Below are positions 53,267 through 61,932 of a stretch of DNA of 64,000 nt, piece after piece (position 1 is the first letter of the stretch; the number at the start of each line of letters is the position of its first letter). The translations under genes were made by a program, and so were the position numbers. Source of the DNA: DASYTH01 sp045806965 (GTDB lineage: Bacteria; Actinomycetota; Actinomycetes; Mycobacteriales; Pseudonocardiaceae). The notes below the pieces were generated by a model, which was not told the origin of the DNA, did no database searches, and saw only the letters and a program-made list of their open reading frames with translations. Where the stretch lies: the NCBI GenBank assembly GCA_045806965.1, contig JBJMIG010000015.1, forward strand, positions 76,587 through 140,586, in the 5' to 3' direction.

Positions 53267-53581
53267 TGTGTCCCATTTATGGCACGGGCGAACCTGGCGG
53301 CGCTTTCGGGCGCGGTTAACGGCCGGTAGACGTGCGCTGAAGAAGTGCACAACAGCAGCTTGAGTCAAGCTGGACTCGAAAATCGCTGATATTCCCCGAC
53401 CGTCGGTCCGCTGCGGTGCGACCATGTGTTGTCCGGAACTAGCCGTCGCTCGCCAGAAAAGGATGTAGCGGTCAACGTTGAGCGGTCGCCGAGGCACGGT
53501 AAAGATTGTTTCCAATCGGTGTGGTGCGGAGGCGATGCCCGTCCCGAGATCGCAGACAAATGACCGTTATTGGGAGGATCC
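53267..53581. promoter_or_regulatory. SARP gene upstream region with palindrome and direct repeats
   Basis: A gap of 315 bp without a gene, lower in GC. It contains the perfect palindrome AGCTTGA-G-TCAAGCT (53358-53372) and the direct repeat AGCGGTC at 53467-53473 and 53481-53487. The SARP ribosome site GGGAGG is at 53572-53577. The palindrome fits a TetR/gamma-butyrolactone-receptor or similar operator; the repeats could bind the SARP itself (inference). Confidence 0.5.
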
Positions 53582-55576
53582 ATGACGCATCGTCACCTGA
53601 CCGACGCGTCCAAGTCTCGGTTATCGTTGCACATACCTGATGCGACGAGTTTCACCGAGGAAACGATGTCAAGCGGGGAAGCGAGCAATCCTGCCGGGGG
53701 AGATCGATCAATACAGCTGGGTATCCTGGGACCGCTGTCGCTGCGACGCCGCGGGCAGTCCCTCACGCCATCGGCCCCCAAGCTCAGGCAGGTCCTCTCG
53801 CTGCTCGCCATCCAGGCTAACTCGGTCACCCGCGTCGATCAGCTGGTCGAGGAGTTGTGGGAAGAGCACCCGCCGTCGAGTGCGATGACCACCGTCCAAA
53901 CTTACATTTACCAGCTGCGCAAGCTGTTGCGGCTCACCGACACGGTGCCGGATTCGGGATTGGATGATGAGCAGAATGACGGCAGCCCGGTGTTGCGCAG
54001 CCATCCCGGTGGATACATCCTGCAGGTGCGCGCACTGACCGACCTCGACTCCAATCTGTTCGAGCAGCTCGCCGAGCGCGGTCGGCAGGAGCTGCTGAGC
54101 GGACAGGTCGACGTCGCGGCCGACACGTTCCGCGTCGCGTTGGGGCTGTGGCGGGGTGGAGTGCTCGAGGGGGTGACCACCGGGCCGTTGCTCTACGCGT
54201 ACGCCACCCGGCTGGAGGAGCGCCGGCGGACCGTTCTGGGCCTGCGGCTCGAGTCGGACCTGCGGCTCGGCCGCCATCAGGAGATCACCGGTGAGCTGAC
54301 CAGCCTGGTCAGCTCCGAGCCGACTCGCGAGGACTTCTCCGCCAAGCTGATGATCGCCCTGTACCGCAGCGGTCGCCGGGCGGACGCCCTGCAGGTGTAC
54401 CAACGAATCCGGTCGGTGCTCGTCGAGGAGCTCGGCCTCGACCCGGCCGCCGAACTGCAGCGGTTGCACCAGCTGATGCTGGAAGCGGACCCCGAGCTGG
54501 ACCTGGCCGAGCGGGTGGTCACGACGCACGGCGGCACCACCCGCGCCGCCGCCGTCACGCCGGCCCAGCTTCCTCCGGAGATTCCGGATCTCGTCGGCCG
54601 CGGCGCCCAGCTCGAGCAGTTCGAGCGGCTGCTCGCCGACGGCAACGGTCAGGGCCTGCGGGTACTCGACGTGACCGGCCGGCCCGGCGTCGGCAAGACC
54701 GCGTTCGCCGTGTGCGCCGCGCGCGCGGTGCGCTCCCGGTTCGCCGACGGGCAGGTCTACGTGGACCTCGGCGGGCCGGCGGGGTCCGTCCGGCAGGTAC
54801 TGGTGTCGATGCTGAAGTCGCTCGGCGCCAACGAGTCGGACGTGCCGGCGAGCACGGCCGAGGCGACGCTGATGTTCCGCAGCTGGACCGCCGACCGGCG
54901 GCTACTCCTGCTGCTGGACGGCGCGAGCTCACCGGACATGCTGCAGCACGTGCTGCCCGGCGGGTCGGGCTGCGCGGTCGTGGTCACCAGCCGGGTACCG
55001 ATGGGTGGCCTACCGGGCGCCGCCTACCTCAAGCTGCCGGTGCTCACCTCCGACGAGTCGATCGAGCTGCTGACCGCGGTGCTCGGCGCCGCCCGGGTGG
55101 CCCGTGAGCGGGACGCGGCCGCCGAGCTGGTCGGGCTCGCCGACCGGCTGCCGCTCGCGCTGCGCGCGGTCGCGGCCAAGCTCGCGTCCCGGCCGGCCTG
55201 GCCGCTGCGCCGGATGGTCGACCGGCTGACCGACGAGCGCACCAGGTTGGACGAGTTGGGCTACGGCGGCTTCGACGTGTCCGGCCGGCTGGTCGACGCC
55301 TACCAGTCGCTCAACGCGGGGCAACGGTGGGTCTTCCGCCGGCTCGCCGCGGCGACCACGCAACCGCTGACCGTTCGGGAGCTGGCGGAGCTGGTGAGCA
55401 TGCGGCCGGCGGCCGTCCAAAATGTACTGGACGAGCTCGTCGACGCGGACCTCGTCGAGGAGCTGGAGACCTCGGAACCGCGGCACCGGGTACCGCCGCT
55501 GATCCGGCTGGTGGCGCTGTCCGGCGCGGTCGGCGACACCTGGTGGAAGACGAGCGGGGAGAGCCCGCCCGGGTAG
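53582..55576 (+). CDS. SARP family transcriptional activator with NB-ARC domain
   Basis: 664 residues. After a 40-residue lead, the OmpR-like winged helix (IQLGILGPLSLRRRG to TTVQTYIYQLRKLL), then the bacterial transcriptional activation domain (DSNLFEQLAERGRQELL to VYQRIRSVLVEELGLDPAAEL), then an NB-ARC ATPase with P-loop VTGRPGVGKTAFAV (Lys about 372), RRLLLLLDGASS and VVVTSRVPMGGLPGA. No TPR tail, so it is a medium-size AfsR-type SARP. Likely pathway activator of the adjacent polyketide genes. ATG 53668 is a weaker alternative start. Confidence 0.93.
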   Translation: MTHRHLTDASKSRLSLHIPDATSFTEETMSSGEASNPAGGDRSIQLGILGPLSLRRRGQSLTPSAPKLRQVLSLLAIQANSVTRVDQLVEELWEEHPPSSAMTTVQTYIYQLRKLLRLTDTVPDSGLDDEQNDGSPVLRSHPGGYILQVRALTDLDSNLFEQLAERGRQELLSGQVDVAADTFRVALGLWRGGVLEGVTTGPLLYAYATRLEERRRTVLGLRLESDLRLGRHQEITGELTSLVSSEPTREDFSAKLMIALYRSGRRADALQVYQRIRSVLVEELGLDPAAELQRLHQLMLEADPELDLAERVVTTHGGTTRAAAVTPAQLPPEIPDLVGRGAQLEQFERLLADGNGQGLRVLDVTGRPGVGKTAFAVCAARAVRSRFADGQVYVDLGGPAGSVRQVLVSMLKSLGANESDVPASTAEATLMFRSWTADRRLLLLLDGASSPDMLQHVLPGGSGCAVVVTSRVPMGGLPGAAYLKLPVLTSDESIELLTAVLGAARVARERDAAAELVGLADRLPLALRAVAAKLASRPAWPLRRMVDRLTDERTRLDELGYGGFDVSGRLVDAYQSLNAGQRWVFRRLAAATTQPLTVRELAELVSMRPAAVQNVLDELVDADLVEELETSEPRHRVPPLIRLVALSGAVGDTWWKTSGESPPG

Positions 55577-55772
55577 TGTCCCGCGCCGGAATCGGATCGC
55601 GGATTTCGGCGCTGGACACCGGGGCCGGAGCACCAGCCGGGCTCGAGCATTCTTCGTCGCGATCCGCTTACGTTCGGTTGGCGGAGATCGTGAAACCGCC
55701 TCGCGTACCGGGCATCGGTGCCGGTTCCGACTTTCTCCAAGGCCGGGACGCACTCGGAAGGGCTGAGGAGGC

Positions 55773-56675
55773 ATGATGCCGGACAGCTCAGGGAAGTCCT
55801 GGTCCCCGGTTCCCCGAAGACTGCCGCCGCCCGCCACGTCCGAGGTCACCGTGCTGACCGGCCGCAACGAGGAGCAGCCGGCCGCGCTGCGCACCGGCGC
55901 GGTGATCTTCCCGCTGGACCGGCGGGCGGCCCGGCGCGGCGCAACGGTTGGCGCCGAGGTGGCGATGACCGCCCGGCTGCTCGACATCCTGCCGGTCGGT
56001 CCGACCGTGGTGATCGTGGTCTCCCCCGTGGTCGCCATCGACCCGCTGGTCGGCGAGGTCGTCAACGCGGCCTGCCGGATGCTCGGCCCGGACGCCGGTC
56101 CGACCGCCACGCTCACCGTCGGGGTGGCCTGCCCGCACCCCGTTCCGCCGGGCAGCGCCGGCGGAACGTCGATGTACAACCAGCACCTGGACGCACTGCC
56201 GGAGGCGGTGCTCGAGTCGATCGCCGTCGCCCGGCGCTGCGGGGTGACCACCGACGCGGGCGCCTGCGTCCTGCTCATGCAACGCTTCGCGCCACCGACC
56301 GCGTCGGCCGTGGTGTATGCCAGCCCCGACCGCACCCGGCCGGTCCGGATCGACGGACGGTGGGGACTCACCGAGGCCAACCCGACTGACGCCGCCTCGG
56401 ACACGTTCCTGGTGCCAGCGGACGCCACCGCGGGGATGCAGGAACGCTTGGCGTGGAAGCCGACGGCGAGCCTGACCGCGCCGGGTGGCACCAGGACGGT
56501 GCGTCTGCCGGTCAGCTGGCGTTACCGGTACTCGTTGTCCCGCAACACGGTTCGCCAGCTTGCCGGGCTCGCCAGGGAGGCCGCGGCGGCCGTCGGCCGG
56601 CCGCTGTCGCTGGACGTGGCGATGTTCGCCGACGCCCCGGTGGTGCTGCGCTGCCGCCCGTGCCTGCCGGCCTGA
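55773..56675 (+). CDS. Degenerate PEP/pyruvate-binding (PPDK N-terminal-like) domain protein
   Basis: 300 residues; no clear annotation at first sight, but the C-terminal half follows the ATP-binding domain of PEP synthase/PPDK. ACVLLMQRFAPPTASAVVYA matches the usual vQrMv-aegaGVlFt pattern; VRIDGRWGLTEANPTDAASD matches vveasWGLGEavVsG; RLSLDV-type PLSLDVAMFADAPVVLRCRP matches pqDiEwaidgg-lylLQsRP. Key acidic and Gln positions are altered (Glu to Asp, LQSRP to LRCRP), so it may not be catalytic. No His or PEP domains follow. GAGGAGG ribosome site. It stands directly before the ACP gene, where a ketosynthase would be expected. Confidence 0.55.
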   Translation: MMPDSSGKSWSPVPRRLPPPATSEVTVLTGRNEEQPAALRTGAVIFPLDRRAARRGATVGAEVAMTARLLDILPVGPTVVIVVSPVVAIDPLVGEVVNAACRMLGPDAGPTATLTVGVACPHPVPPGSAGGTSMYNQHLDALPEAVLESIAVARRCGVTTDAGACVLLMQRFAPPTASAVVYASPDRTRPVRIDGRWGLTEANPTDAASDTFLVPADATAGMQERLAWKPTASLTAPGGTRTVRLPVSWRYRYSLSRNTVRQLAGLAREAAAAVGRPLSLDVAMFADAPVVLRCRPCLPA

Positions 56676-56775
56676 CCGCGCCCGTCCATGCGGCTTCGAG
56701 CCGCGTTCGACGACCCCCGAGCACTCTCGACCGCGAGGCCGCGTGCGAGTGAACAGGCAGAAGGGATTCAACCTG

Positions 56776-57039
56776 ATGAGCAAGACATTCACCTTGAGTC
56801 AGCTACTCGAGGTCATGCGCTCCTGTGCCGGCGTCGAGGACGGCGTGGAGATCGACGCGAGCAAGGCCGACGTCGAGTTCGAGGAGCTGGGCTACGACTC
56901 CCTCGCGGTGCTCGAGATCGCCGCCCAGGTGCAACGCCAGTACGGCGTGCCGATGCCGGACGAGTGCGTCGAGCACATGCACACGCCCAGTGAGGCGGTC
57001 AACTTCATCCTCGAACAGTTCGAGAAGGCGGGTGTGTGA
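56776..57039 (+). CDS. Acyl carrier protein of type II polyketide synthase
   Basis: 87 residues. FTLSQLLEVMRSCAGVEDGVEI, then the phosphopantetheine site ELGYDSLAVLE with Ser42, and the terminal helix TPSEAVNFILEQF. The GYDSLA context and length are those of minimal aromatic PKS ACPs. ATG with AAGGGA upstream (GTG 56749 also in frame). Four bases separate it from the cyclase gene, so both are on one message. The ketosynthase pair is not in the window. Confidence 0.93.
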   Translation: MSKTFTLSQLLEVMRSCAGVEDGVEIDASKADVEFEELGYDSLAVLEIAAQVQRQYGVPMPDECVEHMHTPSEAVNFILEQFEKAGV

Positions 57040-57042
57040 ACC

Positions 57043-57507
57043 GTGTCCGGACACACCGACAACTCCGTTCTCATCAACGCCCCGATCGACCTGGTCTGGG
57101 ACATGACCAACGACGTCGAGTCCTGGACGTCGCTGTTCAGCGAGTACTCGGTGGCGGAGATCATCGAGCGGCGCGGCGCGACCGTCCGGTTCCGGCTGGC
57201 CTTGCACCCGGACGAGAACGGCAAGGTGTGGGCCTGGGCGTCCGAGCGCACGCCGGACCCGCAGACCAGGACCGTGCGCGCGTATCGGGTGGAGACCGGC
57301 CCATTCAAGTACATGTCGCTGTTCTGGGAGTACGTCGAGGAAGGTGGCGCCGTGCGGATGCGGTGGGTGCAGGACTTCGAGATGAAGCCAGGCGCCCCGC
57401 TGGACGACGCCGGCATGACCGAACGGCTCAACACCAACACCCCGATCCAGATGCAGCTGATCAAGGCGAAGGTGGAGCGCGCGGCGGCCCAGCCCCTGGC
57501 CAGCTGA
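57043..57507 (+). CDS. Monodomain aromatase/cyclase (TcmN type, SRPBCC fold)
   Basis: 154 residues, matching the TcmN ARO/CYC along its length: TDNSVLINAPIDLVWDMTND, VESWTSLFSEY, RTVRAYRVETGPFKYMSLFW, MRWVQDFEMKPGAPLDD and MTERLNTNTPIQMQLIK. These proteins direct first-ring (C9-C14 or C7-C12) cyclisation and aromatisation of ACP-bound poly-beta-ketones; residues of the cavity cannot be judged here. GTG start four bases after the ACP stop. The TcmN C-terminal methyltransferase half is absent. Confidence 0.93.
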   Translation: MSGHTDNSVLINAPIDLVWDMTNDVESWTSLFSEYSVAEIIERRGATVRFRLALHPDENGKVWAWASERTPDPQTRTVRAYRVETGPFKYMSLFWEYVEEGGAVRMRWVQDFEMKPGAPLDDAGMTERLNTNTPIQMQLIKAKVERAAAQPLAS

Positions 57508-57551
57508 TCTCAGTGAAACCGTTGGTGTCCAAGTAAAATCGGGAGCGGGGA

Positions 57552-59363
57552 ATGTGCGGTATCACCGGATGGGTCGACTGGGAGCGGGACCTGCGCGAGG
57601 AGCGCGCGGTCGCCATGGCGATGACCGACACAATGGCCTGCCGTGGTCCTGATGACGAGGGGTTGTGGCTGTCGCCGCACGCGGCGCTCGGGCACCGCCG
57701 CCTCGCCATCATCGACCTCGAGGGTGGCCGGCAGCCCATGCTGGCGCCGGATCCGGAGCACCCGGCGGCGGTACTGACGTTCGCCGGGGAGATCTACAAC
57801 TTTCAGGAGCTGCGCGCCGAGCTCGAGTCCGCCGGCCACCGGTTCCGCACCCGCTCGGACACCGAGGTGCTGCTGCGCTCCTACCTGCAGTGGGGCCCCG
57901 AGTTCGTCAAGCGCCTGAACGGGATGTTCTCGTTCGGCATCTGGGACACCCGCTCCGAGGAGCTGATCCTCGGGCGGGACCGGCTTGGCGTCAAACCGCT
58001 CTACTACGCGCAGCGTCCGACCGGACTGCTGTTCGGCTCGGAACCCAAGGCGGTGCTGGCCAACCCGGAGTTCCGCCCCGAGCTCGACGACGAGGGCCTG
58101 GCCGAGGTGTTCGCCGTGCCTGGAGCGCCAACTCCTTGGCACGGCACGTATGCCGGGCTGCGACAGGTCCGGCCGGGCACCCTCGTCCGGGCCAGCCGCA
58201 GCGGCGTGCGGGAGTGGCGCTACTGGCAGTTCGAGAGCCGGGAGCACACCGACGACCTGGCCACCACCGTGCGCACCGTGCGCGAGCTGCTCGAGGACAC
58301 CGTGGAGCGGCAGCTGATCAGCGACGTGCCGCTGTGCGTGCTGCTCTCCGGAGGCGTGGACTCCAGCGCGCTCACCGCGATCGCCGCGAAGGTGCTGCAG
58401 CGGCAGGGCCACGGGAAGGTTCGCACCTTCTCGGTGGACTTCCAGGAGGACGAGTCGTCCTGGCAACCGGACATGCTGCACCCGTCGCTGGATTCGCCGT
58501 ACGTGCGGATGGTCGCCGACCACGTCGGCTCGGTGCACGAGCCGGTGCTGGTGGACAAGGAGGACCTGATCCGCGAGGAGGGCGTGTCGCTGCGTGCCCG
58601 CGACCTGCCCAGCTGGGGCGAGATGGACCTCTCGCTGTACCTGCTGTGCCGCGGGATCGTGCGGCACTCCACCGTGGCGCTGTCCGGTGAGATCGCCGAC
58701 GAGCTGTTCGGCGGCTACCCGTACTTCCGCGTCCCGCCGACCGGCACGTTCCCGTGGATCGGCTCGAAGATCCCGGCCGACCTGCTGCTTCCCGAGGTGC
58801 ACCAACGGGTTCGGCCGCACGAGTACATCGCCGACCGCTACGCCGAGGCCGTCGCCGAGGTGCCATGGCTGGCCGGCGAGGAGGGCCAGCCCAAGCACCT
58901 GCGCGAGGTGTTCTACCTGGCGCTGACCCGCTGGCTGCCGGCTTTGCTGGACCGCAAGGATCGGATGAGCATGGCGGTGGGCATCGAGGTGCGGGTGCCG
59001 TACTGCGACCACCGGCTGGCCGAGTACCTGTGGAACGTGCCGTGGGAGATGAAGAACGCCGGCGGCGCGGTCAAGGGCCTGCTCCGCGAGGCGGTGGCGG
59101 ACCTGCTGCCGCACGACGTGGTCTACCGCCCCAAGAGCGCCTACCCGACGTTCCAGGACTCGCTGTACGACCGGCACCTCAAGGCGCGTCTCGAGGTGCT
59201 GTTGGATGACCGGTCCGCGCCGGTGTTCGATCTGGTCGACCGCGAGAAGGTGCGGACATTGCTGAGGAGCGGAGCGAAGATCCCAGGCCCGTGGATGACC
59301 GGCATGGCCTACCTGATCTCCGTCGACGACTGGCTGCGCACCTACAAGGTGAGCATTCGCTGA
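57552..59363 (+). CDS. Asparagine synthase-like amidotransferase
   Basis: 603 residues, complete AsnB build. Cys2 is the glutaminase nucleophile (MCGITGWVDW), with RGPDDEGLWL, LTFAGEIYNFQELR and RSDTEVLLRSY; the synthetase domain has the PP-loop LLSGGVDSSALT and ends in VRVPYCDHRLAEYLW. In aromatic PKS clusters (lysolipin, xantholipin, fredericamycin, griseorhodin, oxytetracycline OxyD) such proteins form a carboxamide on the starter or on the finished acid. The same job is likely here, but a plain asparagine synthase cannot be excluded. A GGGAGCGGGG site precedes it. Confidence 0.9.
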   Translation: MCGITGWVDWERDLREERAVAMAMTDTMACRGPDDEGLWLSPHAALGHRRLAIIDLEGGRQPMLAPDPEHPAAVLTFAGEIYNFQELRAELESAGHRFRTRSDTEVLLRSYLQWGPEFVKRLNGMFSFGIWDTRSEELILGRDRLGVKPLYYAQRPTGLLFGSEPKAVLANPEFRPELDDEGLAEVFAVPGAPTPWHGTYAGLRQVRPGTLVRASRSGVREWRYWQFESREHTDDLATTVRTVRELLEDTVERQLISDVPLCVLLSGGVDSSALTAIAAKVLQRQGHGKVRTFSVDFQEDESSWQPDMLHPSLDSPYVRMVADHVGSVHEPVLVDKEDLIREEGVSLRARDLPSWGEMDLSLYLLCRGIVRHSTVALSGEIADELFGGYPYFRVPPTGTFPWIGSKIPADLLLPEVHQRVRPHEYIADRYAEAVAEVPWLAGEEGQPKHLREVFYLALTRWLPALLDRKDRMSMAVGIEVRVPYCDHRLAEYLWNVPWEMKNAGGAVKGLLREAVADLLPHDVVYRPKSAYPTFQDSLYDRHLKARLEVLLDDRSAPVFDLVDREKVRTLLRSGAKIPGPWMTGMAYLISVDDWLRTYKVSIR

Positions 59364-59381
59364 CCCCTCCCGGGAAGAAGT

Positions 59382-59425
59382 GCGAACGACCCGTTCGCCG
59401 CGGACGCGGTGAACGGGTCGTTCGC
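59382..59425. terminator. 15-bp perfect hairpin between convergent genes
   Basis: GCGAACGACCCGTTC (59382-59396) pairs with GAACGGGTCGTTCGC (59411-59425) across 14 nt. It lies 19 bp after the amidotransferase stop and 27 bp from the rmlB stop: a bidirectional terminator. Confidence 0.75.
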
Positions 59426-59451
59426 TGCCCGGCTGTTGGAACCTTGCGCTG

Positions 59452-60444
59452 CTAGGCGGCCTGCGCGGGACGGTTCTTGAGCGGCTCCCACCACCAGCGG
59501 TTGTCGCGGTACCACCGGACGACATCGGCAAGGCCCTGCTCGAACGGGACCTGGGGGGTGAAGCCCAGCTCGTCGGCAAGTTTGCCGTGGTCCACCGAGT
59601 AGCGGCGGTCGTGCGCCTTGCGGTCCCCGACCGGAACGACCCGGTCCCAGCCGGCGCCGCACAGCTCCAGCAGGCGGCCGGTGAGCTCGCGGTTGTTGAG
59701 CTCGGTGCCGCCGCCGATGTTGTAGATCTCGCCGGCTCTTCCGTTGCGCAGCACCAGATGTAGCGCCCGGCAGTGGTCGTCGACGTGCAGCCAGTCCCGG
59801 ACGTTGAGACCGTCGCCGTAGAGCGGGACGGTGTGACCATCGATCAGGTTGGTCACGAACAGCGGGATGACCTTCTCCGGATATTGGTGTGGACCGTAGT
59901 TGTTGGAGCACCGGGTGACGGACACCGCCAGCCCGTGCGTGCGCCAGTAGGACCTTGCGATCAGGTCGCTGGCCGCTTTCGAGGCGGCGTAAGGAGAGTT
60001 GGGCTCGAGGATGTGGTCCTCCTTCCAGGAGCCGCGCTCGATGGTGCCGTAGACCTCGTCGGTGGACACGTGCACGACCCGGCGCACACCGGTGCGCAGG
60101 CAGCAGTCCAGCAGGTTCTGAGTACCGAGGACATTGGTACGGACGAACTCCGTCGCCCCGTCTATTGAACGGTCCACATGCGACTCGGCGGCGAAGTGCA
60201 GCACACCGTCATGGCCCGGCAGCAGGTCGACGAGCAGTTCGGCGTCGCACACGTCACCGGCGATGACGGTCAGCCGCGGGTGGTCCACCGGCAGGTTGTC
60301 CACGTTGCCGGCGTAGGTGAACCGGTCCAGCACCGTGATGTCGGTGCCGGCGGAGTCCGGGTAGGCCCCGGCGAGCACCTGGCGCACGAAGTGCGAGCCG
60401 ATGAACCCGGCGCCGCCGGTGACGAGGATCTTCATGCTGGACAT
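59452..60444 (-). CDS. rmlB: dTDP-glucose 4,6-dehydratase
   Basis: 330 residues of the extended SDR family. NAD site TGGAGFIGSHF, FAAESHVDRSI, the STDEVYG triplet with catalytic Asp-Glu, YAASKAASD active site Tyr/Lys, and NNYGPHQYPEK. It makes dTDP-4-keto-6-deoxyglucose, the branch point to deoxysugars. It is the only deoxysugar gene here and faces away from the glycosyltransferase. No ribosome site before either ATG (60444 or 60435), so possibly leaderless. It could also be the housekeeping rhamnose gene. Confidence 0.95.
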   Translation of the reverse strand: MSSMKILVTGGAGFIGSHFVRQVLAGAYPDSAGTDITVLDRFTYAGNVDNLPVDHPRLTVIAGDVCDAELLVDLLPGHDGVLHFAAESHVDRSIDGATEFVRTNVLGTQNLLDCCLRTGVRRVVHVSTDEVYGTIERGSWKEDHILEPNSPYAASKAASDLIARSYWRTHGLAVSVTRCSNNYGPHQYPEKVIPLFVTNLIDGHTVPLYGDGLNVRDWLHVDDHCRALHLVLRNGRAGEIYNIGGGTELNNRELTGRLLELCGAGWDRVVPVGDRKAHDRRYSVDHGKLADELGFTPQVPFEQGLADVVRWYRDNRWWWEPLKNRPAQAA

Positions 60445-60619
60445 GGTGTGCGCGCGGTGTCTAGGCGGGATCGAGGATCGCGCCAGTGCCAGCACGTCGA
60501 GCCGGCATGGATCTGACGTCGAGCCGGCGTTGCGACGCTTCCGCCGTGCGCGGTGGCCCAGCCGCAACGCCGCCCCGCGCGCCACCAGGTCAGCACAGCG
60601 GAACCGAAAGGCACGACCG

Positions 60620-61900
60620 ATGGCACACCTTGTCTTTGCCACGCACACGGCCCGAGGGCATGTGGTGCCGCTCATCACCGTCGCGAGCGAGCTCACCGCT
60701 CGCGGCCACGACGTGACCTGGTACACGGGCGAGCCCTACCGGCGGCACGTGGAGCGCTCCGGCGCCAGGTTCGCCGGCCCGCGGTCGGGCAAGCTGACCA
60801 ACTACGACACCATGGAAGAGGACCATCCAGAGATCACCGGAATGACCCCGGTCGAGCGGGCGAGCTGGTACATGGATCAGGCCCGCGCGTTGCCCAGCGA
60901 GGGGCAGTACCACGACCTGGTGGAGATAGTCACCGGGACCAAGGCCGACGCGGTGGTGGCCGACAACGGCTTCTGGGCGGTGAACCTGTTGCACGACAAG
61001 CTCGGCACGCCATGGGCCACGGTGTGCCAGACCGCGATGTCGCTGCCCGACCCAGATCTCGGCCCGTTCGGTCTCGGCCTGCAGCCAGGGGATCCGCTGA
61101 TCGCCCGGATCCGGGAGAACAACGCCAGGCAGGGCCGGACGGCAGGGATCTTCGCCGCCGCCCGCGAGCGGATGAACCGGATCCGGACCGGGCTCGGCCT
61201 GCCGCAGAGCGAGGGTGAGCCGCCGTCGCCGTTCCTGTTCATGCAGGCCACCACGCCCTCCTTCGAGTACCCGCGGCGAGACCTGCCGCCCCAGGTGCAT
61301 TTCGTCGGCCCGCTGCTGCCCAAGCCGTTGCCGTCGGACTCGTTCCCGTCCTGGTGGGCGGAGCTGGACGGGGACCGGCCGGTCGTGCTGGTGACCCAGG
61401 GCACGCTGGCCAAGGTGTACGACGACCTGATCGCCCCGACCGTGCGGGCACTGGCCGAGGACGACGTCCTGGTCGTGGTGACCACCGGCCGCGAGGGCGC
61501 CGACATCGGCGTGCACCCGCTGCCGGAGAACGTCCGGGTCGCCGGGTTCCTGCCCTATGGCGAGCTGCTGCCGAAGCTCTCCGTGATGGTGACCAACGGC
61601 GGCTACGGCGCGGTGCAGCAGGCCCTCTCGCACGGTGTGCCGCTGGTGCTCGGCTCGATCTCGGACGACAAGCCGGAGACCAACGCCCGGGTCGACTGGT
61701 GCGGCGCGGGAATCGACCTGCGCACCCAGCGTCCCTCGCAGGAGGAGGTCGGCGCCGCGGTGCGCAAGGTGCTGTCCGACCAGGCGTACCGGCAGGGCGC
61801 CCGGCGCATTGCCGACGAGTTCGCCCGGTACGACGGGCCCGTCCTGGCGGCCGACCTGCTGGAGCGGCTGATCGCCACCCGGGAGCCGGTCCTGCGCTGA
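60620..61900 (+). CDS. MGT/GT1-family glycosyltransferase
   Basis: 426 residues of the GT-B fold. N-terminal acceptor domain starts HLVFATHTARGHVVPLITVA; C-terminal nucleotide-sugar domain has VLVTQGTLAKVYDDLI and the donor-site motif TNGGYGAVQQALSHGVPLVLG, found in natural-product transferases of the YjiC/calicheamicin type that use dTDP- or UDP-sugars. It is divergent from rmlB and coupled to the exporter gene. It likely attaches a 6-deoxysugar to the aglycone. Some relatives glycosylate macrolides for self-resistance, an alternative. Confidence 0.92.
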   Translation: MAHLVFATHTARGHVVPLITVASELTARGHDVTWYTGEPYRRHVERSGARFAGPRSGKLTNYDTMEEDHPEITGMTPVERASWYMDQARALPSEGQYHDLVEIVTGTKADAVVADNGFWAVNLLHDKLGTPWATVCQTAMSLPDPDLGPFGLGLQPGDPLIARIRENNARQGRTAGIFAAARERMNRIRTGLGLPQSEGEPPSPFLFMQATTPSFEYPRRDLPPQVHFVGPLLPKPLPSDSFPSWWAELDGDRPVVLVTQGTLAKVYDDLIAPTVRALAEDDVLVVVTTGREGADIGVHPLPENVRVAGFLPYGELLPKLSVMVTNGGYGAVQQALSHGVPLVLGSISDDKPETNARVDWCGAGIDLRTQRPSQEEVGAAVRKVLSDQAYRQGARRIADEFARYDGPVLAADLLERLIATREPVLR

Positions 61901-61932
61901 TGACCGCACGAGACTTCGATGAGGGGAGCGGT

